Notes under the pieces: generated by a model
What the model was told of the DNA's origin: nothing
Database searches by the model: none
Seen by the model: only the letters and a program-made list of their open reading frames with translations
Assembly (NCBI GenBank): GCA_033439765.1
Contig: JAULSN010000006.1
Coordinates: forward strand, 2,356,001 to 2,420,000
Direction: 5' to 3'
DNA: 64,000 bases
Source of the DNA: Lasiosphaeria ovina
Taxonomy: Eukaryota; Ascomycota; Sordariomycetes; Sordariales; Lasiosphaeriaceae
In this document: positions 57,832-64,000 of the stretch, piece by piece
Layout: every line of letters starts with the position of its first letter
Numbering within the stretch: the first letter of the stretch is position 1
Program-made: the position numbers and the translations under genes

Positions 57832-59299
57832 ATGCGTTGGTCTCCTCTCGTCTTCGCGGCTGCCGCCGAGGCCCAGTTCAGCCAGGGCCTGAACCACCTG
57901 CGGTTTGGATGCTCGCAGATCACCATCGAGCGCCTCGACCCTCTGGTCAACCCGGGCAGGATCGCAACGCCGCACATGCACCAGGTCGTGGGCGGCAACG
58001 CCTTCAACGCGTCCATGCCCTCGGCGGACATCTCCAAGGTCGCGACCTGCACCACCTGCGGCCCGGCCGACGACTTCTCAAACTACTGGACCGCCAACAT
58101 CTACTTCCAGGCCCGCAACGGCAGCTACAAGCGTGTGCCCCAGGTTCCCAACAGGTGGGTGCGGCGTGCTTCTTTCTGTCACGATTTATTTGGGGCTCCT
58201 GTGCTAACTTTCAGGCTCTGTCATTCAGGCTCCTGTTCAATGACAAGTTCACCACCCAGACCGCCGGCGGCATTACCGTGTACTACATTGCGCCATCCAA
58301 GAACACTGTGACTGCGTTCAAGCCGGCAAGCTTTCTCTCTCACATAAACACGCGAGTTCCATTCTAACCACAACGTGTGTCTGGTTTGTTCAGGGCTTCC
58401 GCATGTTCGTCGGCGACCCGGCGCGCCGCACCAAGAAGTACAAGTCGCAGAGCTGCTTCCGCTGCTACTCGGGGCCCAACTTTGGCGGCGACGACGCGGC
58501 GCCCTGCTCCGACGCCCGGCTCGACTTTGAGGGCTTCCCGCCCAACCCGTGCCTGGGCGGCATCCGCTCCAATGTTCTCTACCCGACGTGAGTCCCTCGT
58601 CAGATATAATCAACTCTCCATTGTCCATCCTATCAGCCGAAGTTGAGGAAAAAAAAAACTCTGCTAACCGACTTACCCGCCGCCCAGCTGCTGGGACGGC
58701 AAGAACCTCGACTCGCCCAACCACATGGACCACGTGGCGTACCCGACGGCGGGGCCGTCCAACTTCCTGTCGACGGGCGCATGCCCGTCGACGCACCCCG
58801 TCAAGATCCCGCAGCTGATGCTCGAGGTAAATTGAGTCCCCTCAACCACCCACCCATCCACACACACCAACATTGCTGACAACGACAACAGGTGGTCTGG
58901 GACACGACCAAGTTCAACGCCAAGAGCGACTGGCCGGCGGACGGGTCGCAGCCGCTGGTGCTCAGCACGGGCGACAAGACGGGGTACGGGCAGCACGGCG
59001 ACTACGTGTTCGGGTGGAAGGGCGACGCGCTGCAGCGCGCCATGGACGCCAACGGCTGCTTCAGCGCCACGTGCGGCAACCAGAAGACGCAGGACAATGC
59101 GGCTGCGAACAAGTGCGTTATCAAGAAGACGGTCAAGGAGGACGTTGATGGCTGTGAGTTCTCTCATTTCTTTTTCTTTTTCTTATTTATGCTAGCCCCC
59201 CTTTCAAACACACTCTGTTCCTTGGGTCTTGTTGGTGGTGTCGTGACTAACTGTTCGGTTCTAGGGTTCGATATGCTTCCGGGCGAGCCCATGGCGTAG
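57832..59299 (+). CDS. Secreted DUF1996-domain protein
   Basis: Six exons: 57832-58154, 58229-58325, 58394-58587, 58688-58826, 58892-59153 and 59265-59299, in frame, 349 aa. A short signal peptide ([14 protein letters not shown]) precedes the domain. Family marks in order are [69 protein letters not shown], then [32 protein letters not shown], and a C-terminal part with CFSATCGNQ. Paired cysteines suit an extracellular protein. The second intron starts with GC (58326) and not GT; splicing there restores KPGFRMF, while reading through meets a stop within 17 codons. The last exon is only 35 bases. DUF1996 proteins are common in fungal secretomes and their biochemical role is not settled. Confidence 0.9.
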
Positions 59300-59661
59300 A
59301 GTCACGGCTCTGGGTCCCACAAGTAGCCCTGACGATGGGTGATTGTTGTACAAGGGAGGCTGTTTGGCGGTACATTGCTTCTTGACGCAGAAGACGAAGC
59401 CGAGTAATAGCATTTTGACTGTGTGCTTGATCCCCTAAAGAAGTAATCACGTCTTTCGTCGTCCATAATCATCCGATGGAACCTTGGACTCCTGAATGCA
59501 CGTGTGTTGAAAACCCCTTCGAGCCTTGAGAGACCGGTTGATCAATGATGATCTTCACCTGCCAAACCACATCACGTCTCCGTTTCTACATCCCAGTCCG
59601 ATTCTCTGCAAGACACTTGCACCATTCGGCGCCTCCGATATCTCTCTCTCTCAACTGGTAC

Positions 59662-60224
59662 CTAATTCCCCAAAAGCTTCAGCACCGCCAGGCCGCCCCA
59701 CCCGACGGCCAGCGCGTCGCACAGGTTGATGACGTTGGCCGAGTGCGAGATGGCGTCGTTGTAGTCGTCCATCAGCGGCACTGTTTTCTTGTCGGCCCAG
59801 AACGACTTCATGTAGGCCGAGGCGAGGAGCTCGGCGCCAGCAAGAAAAGCCGGCCACAGCGTCGCGCGCACCGCGAAGAAGAAGCCCCCGGCGCCCCCGA
59901 ACAGGATGTAGTACAGGCTGCTGAGGAGAGAGATCGCAGTCTGCCGGCGAGCGAGCGAGCGGGAGGTAACGTGGTCAGCGTTGCCTTCTTGGCATGGGTA
60001 GCACTAGTAAAGAGGAAATGATGGTTAATTACCACGGCGAACCCCACGGCCACAGTGCGCCGCGTTGACAGCAGGCGGTTGGCGGCCGCAGTGCTCCATT
60101 CGGCGGCCTTTTCGGCGCGCGCCTCGTATCGGTGCAGCTTGGGGATCGACTGGGCCGACTGAGAGAGGCAGTAGCCGCTGACGCCGGCGAGGGCGAGCGA
60201 GAGGACAATGGTGAAGAAGCCCAT
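59662..60224 (-). CDS. Small four-helix membrane protein of unknown function
   Basis: Two exons, 60224-60033 and 59940-59662 (GTAATT donor, CCGGCAG acceptor), give 156 aa. Four hydrophobic spans are visible: MGFFTIVLSLALAGVSGYCL at the start, GFAVTAISLLSSLYYILFGG after the splice, LWPAFLAGAELLASAYM, and VINLCDALAVGWGGLAVLKLL near the end. A charged loop (HRYEARAEKAAEWS) follows the first span. The intron falls within the second span, and joining the exons makes that span continuous, which supports the model. An in-frame ATG 90 bases upstream (60314) is possible but would put a polar segment in front of the first span. No known family recognised. Confidence 0.75.
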
Positions 60225-62419
60225 AGCTGCTGCTGCGAATGCGATTCCTCTCAGATATTCTGCTCTGCTGTTCGATTCTCGAAAATGTGTTATTGGGCAA
60301 TTATTTTTCGGCAAACGTGCTGAATCTCGAAAGAGTTGCGGGTGAAGGGTTTGAGTTTTGCGTGGGACACGATGACGAGTGGAAGCAAATGTGACGTCAT
60401 GGTCGTCGAGTACGCGTCAGGGGCAGAACGCTTCACTGCCCATTTATTTCCAGGGGCACGGGGAAAAGTGCGCCAATGGTGGACACAAACAAATTAATTC
60501 GGATGCCGCACACTTAGCTGCGACAATCGTCTGTTGTGAGGCATCTCCTTGGAAAGCCGACCGCGCTGAAAACACGGTCGTAAAACTGTCCTGGAGCGAG
60601 ACAATCGCAGTCTAACCCGGCCAACTCATAGTGGGCTGAGTTTAAGTAAAGTCCAGAAGGGGATTGATTGGCAAGCAAGGGTCGTATTCTCAGTCCTTGC
60701 ATCCATGGCTAGGGTTGTTTGTTACTAAGGAGATAAAGGCTAACGTTTGAACGTCGGGCCTAGCGTGCGCCTCTGTTGCTCGGTCGGGACTCTGGGGCAA
60801 GCAGCTTTTGCTAGCAAAGAGCAAAGACAGCCGCGCCTAGCCACATCCTTCCACCGAAAGCTTGAGGCTGACAGGCGGCTCGGCGCGCGGAATTATGCTC
60901 CTCGGGTATTCTGCCCCCGAGAAAAAGGTTGCTCGACCCCTTCGGAGTATTTCCCGTCACCAGACCGGCCGATTTGCTGGCGTCGACGGGGTGGCTGGCA
61001 GGCTGGCTTATCGGCTGGCCCGTGCCAATACTTCCCCGCATTTCACCGAATTGGAATCAGGGAGCACTGCACTGCAGTACACAGTAGTAGCGATGTGGTA
61101 AGCCGGTCGGGGGCGGTAAGCCCGCTGAACTGCACTTCGATTAGCGGGCCTCCTTGGGGGGGGCTCCAGTGCACCTTCCTGATTTGCCTTGCCCGCCACC
61201 GTTACGGCGGCTTGGCAGCCACACGGCGGCGTCTTATCTCTTGAATTGGGAAGCAGCCGCCGAGATCTGGTGCCTGCCACCGCGACTTGGCGGACGTTTT
61301 CTCTTGGCACAGTGCTTGTCGTGTGCAAATTCCGCACTAGATGCGGCGCGGTGAACGAAGGAAGACTGGAGGCGGCCTTGGCCACCGTCACTACCTTAGA
61401 TCCAGGTGCGCTGTGGCTGCGAACAGTGCGCTCCATCATCTGCCGACTTGCTACGCCGCCCAGAGCCTCAGCTTTACAGCCAGAGCAGCACAGTTCGAGA
61501 CACCGAGGATGCGTCCCCAATCTATCGCAAGGCTAAACGTCAAAGTGTTACCCGTAACCTTACCGATGGCGGTGCCTCGTGGTGTCCCTGTCGCCCGGGG
61601 GCCTGTAATAATCCATGCAGGCCTGGAGGACCCTAGCTGCCCGTCCAGGCATGGACCCCGGCTCGGCGACTGGATTCGCGCCATAGGCCCTTTGCCATAA
61701 CGGGCAGGCACGGTGACCTTCACAGCTTGGCACGCCCAATCCACAATCTCGCTCGCCGTGAATGGCCGCTGCAGCTTGGCGGGTGGATCGACAGCTTCGA
61801 CGAAGGAGCCTGCACTTGCTGCAGACCATCGATAGGCTCGAATTAGCTGTTGCCCTCATGTGTTGGTTCTGTGTTCGGTGGGATGCAGAGCCGTCGATTT
61901 CCTCGGGCAGACGGACCCAACACGACTCTGTCGGAGCTAATTATTGGGGACTTGGGTTGCATTGTGTGTGCTCTGGAATCTGGATGACAGTCAGCTTCAC
62001 ATCGACAAACGGACGGGGTCCATGTCTGGCCTGGCCTGGGCCGCCTGCCTGCCTTCTGCCTGCCATCCAAAGACGATGTGGATCGCCCGTCGTGCTGCGT
62101 GGGCGTGGCGTGGGGAAACGGGCACAGCCATCTGGCTGTGATTGGCATGCGCGCCCAGCCGTCCACTTTCGTAGACCGAGCCTGATTAAAGTAGGCTCAC
62201 ACAAGCAAGGGGGGGTCCTATATTAACCTTCGCCGCGCCCGGTCTTTTATCTTTTGGCTCCCGGCGCGCAACCGTTCCCCGAGTCCAAGATCCCTCTCAT
62301 TCTCCTCCTCGACATCTTGTCCTCTCGCGTCTTGGCGGTGTCTGGTATTGGCCGCACGCGCTGCTGTCGACGAAACACGAACACGTACTACGGAGGGGGA
62401 AGGAAACGAAAACTGCAAA
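60225..62419. other. 2.2-kb divergent intergenic region
   Basis: Upstream of both the four-helix protein (minus) and the permease (plus). Frames on both strands overlap without motifs. No tRNA or repeat found. Confidence 0.5.
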
Positions 62420-64000
62420 ATGGCCGTCTTTCCGTTTGCAAGGCGAAGAGGAGTCGTCAACGATGAGAAATACTCCGATTCTCCGCCGCCGCAGGAAGCC
62501 GTCGCCGGCGAGTATGTCAGCGGCGAGGAGAGCGGCGTTGTCGAGGAAGCCAAGGATGACCTCCACCGTGGCATGAAGCCGCGCCAACTGAGTGAGTCCA
62601 GTCGCCTCCTGGCCCGGACCTCGCCATCCGCCCCCGCCCCCGCCCCCGCCCCCGTCCCCGCTCTACGGCCCCCGGCCTCGTGTTCCCCCGTGTGCTGACA
62701 GGATTTTGTGTAACGCAGACATGATGGCCATTGCCGGCGCAATTGGAACAGGTAACGACCGCTTCCCGTCGCCCCGTCACTAATAGTAGATTCGTGTTAA
62801 GGGCGCCCTTTGCTGACGCGTGCTGCCCCCGACATCAGGCCTCATTATCGGAACTGGAACTGCTCTCAAGTTTGGGCCTGGCTCGCTCCTGATCGGCTAT
62901 GCCCTCATGGGCTTCGTCGTCTACGTCGTCATGGTCGCTCTGGGCGAGATGGGTGCCTGGCTCCCGCACAAGAAGTCCTTCTCCGGATACGCGACACGCT
63001 TCGTCGACCCGGCCATGGGGTTCGCAACCGGCTGGAACTACTTCTTCAAATACGTCATCGTGCTCCCCAACAACTTGACCGCGTCGGGCATCATCTTGCA
63101 GTACTGGAGACCCGAAATAAACGTCTCCGTGTGGATTGTTGTCTTTGGTATCGCTATTATTCTGCTCAACGTACGTGCCTTGCCACGGCCGCTTATCATC
63201 TAGTCCCGACTTCCTACCCTATGTCTAGGCTTGTTTGCTGACATTGTTTTTTCACAGCTGATTCACGTCTCGTTCTTTGGCGAGGCCGAGTTCTGGATGT
63301 CTCTTGTCAAGGCCCTGGTCATCATTATGCTGATCCTGCTCTGCTTCATCATCTCCCTCGGCGGCAGTCCATCTGGCCACCGGTCGGGATTCTGGTACTG
63401 GAACGACCCGGGCGCGTTTGCCCAATACTCGGCCTCTGCGAAAGGCGTCAGCGTGACCGTCCCCGGAGCGACTGGCCGCTTCCTGGGTGTCTGGGCCTGC
63501 ATCGTGCAGGCTACCTTTGCCTACCTCGGTACCGAGCTCGTCGGTGTGGCTTTCGGCGAGACCCCCGACCCGCGCAAGAACGTCCCGCGTGCTGTGAGGC
63601 AGACCTTGCTGCGTATCGTCTTCTTCTACATCGCCGGTGTGATTGTTCTCGGCATGGCCGTCCCTTACAACAGCAACACTCTGGCGAACGCCACCAGTGC
63701 CAAGACGAGCGGAAGTATGTTGTTCCAGCTATTCCTTGTCTGGAGAATCCGTACTGACCAGAGTCGCAGTTGCGTCGCCCTTTGTGGTTGCCGCCAAAGA
63801 TGCCGGAATCGACAAGTTGGCCGACGCCGTCAACGCCCTCCTTCTCGTCTTCACCGTCAGCGCAGCGAACTCGGACATCTACCTCGCCTCCCGCACGGCG
63901 TGGGCATTGGCCAAGGACGGACAAGCACCCGAGCTGATGCACCGCACCAACAAGCGCGGCGTGCCCATCCCGGCCGTCGCGCTGTCGTCCATCTTCATTG
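62420..64000 (+). CDS. Amino-acid permease, Dip5-like (partial, runs off right edge)
   Basis: APC-superfamily permeases of the fungal YAT group import amino acids with protons across the plasma membrane. Exons: 62420-62591, 62719-62751 (33 bases), 62839-63170, 63258-63714 and 63770 onward. The tiny second exon encodes NMMAIAGAIGT, so the first-helix motif AGAIGTGLIIGTG exists only after two splices. A 57-residue acidic cytoplasmic leader is followed by about seven to eight of the expected twelve membrane helices within the window. Motifs include GEMGAWLPHKKSFSGYATRF, FGEAEFWMSLVKALVI and ELVGVAFGETPDPRKNVPRA, the last being the conserved loop between helices 6 and 7. FGEAEFW and the overall pattern point to the dicarboxylic amino-acid (Dip5) branch. 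The C-terminal helices are outside the window. Confidence 0.92.

Overview
The window reads as nuclear DNA of a filamentous ascomycete (Pezizomycotina, most likely a Sordariomycete). The evidence is short GT-AG introns of about 50-100 bases with CTAAC-type branch points, GC-rich third codon positions, fungal gene families (HET-domain proteins, DUF1996, DUF4246, a velvet-like protein, a NUDE dynein regulator, a Dip5-like permease), wide intergenic regions, and decayed sequence whose changes are almost all transitions, as left by RIP. Genus or species cannot be read from the sequence.

Left part (1-30 kb), core genes. The last exon of a gene lies at the left edge. A small velvet-like gene follows (5817-6447, minus), then the four-exon acetyl-CoA carboxylase gene (10234-17368, minus), nudE (22196-24186, minus), an FAD-dependent aromatic-type monooxygenase (26157-27541, minus) and a Nudix ADP-sugar pyrophosphatase with a mitochondrial-type leader (29099-29890, minus). 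Gene-free stretches of 2-6 kb separate them.

Middle part (30-57 kb), accessory. It holds two HET-type proteins (34328-36961; 42299-44824, the second with an N-terminal membrane domain), a tRNA-Asn, an orphan membrane protein (31865-33360), a DUF6601-like membrane protein (46337-47419), a split DUF4246 protein (48698-50907), a dead SRPK-like kinase gene, an 849-bp inverted-repeat transposon relic, and a 121-bp-period tandem repeat. Scattered among them are four short low-complexity protein genes (30647, 38236, 51993, 54200) and one broken relative (56047). The four intact genes share a promoter layout: an ATCGGCC core, then a TATA box about 80-160 bp downstream, then the ATG. Two of these promoters are 42/49 identical over one block, although the proteins have diverged almost beyond recognition. 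This family is the most unusual feature of the window.

Right part (57-64 kb), back to ordinary genes: a six-exon secreted DUF1996 protein with a GC-AG intron, a small four-helix membrane protein, and the 5' two-thirds of an amino-acid permease that runs off the right edge. Exon coordinates were placed by hand from splice signals and reading frame; they are predictions.
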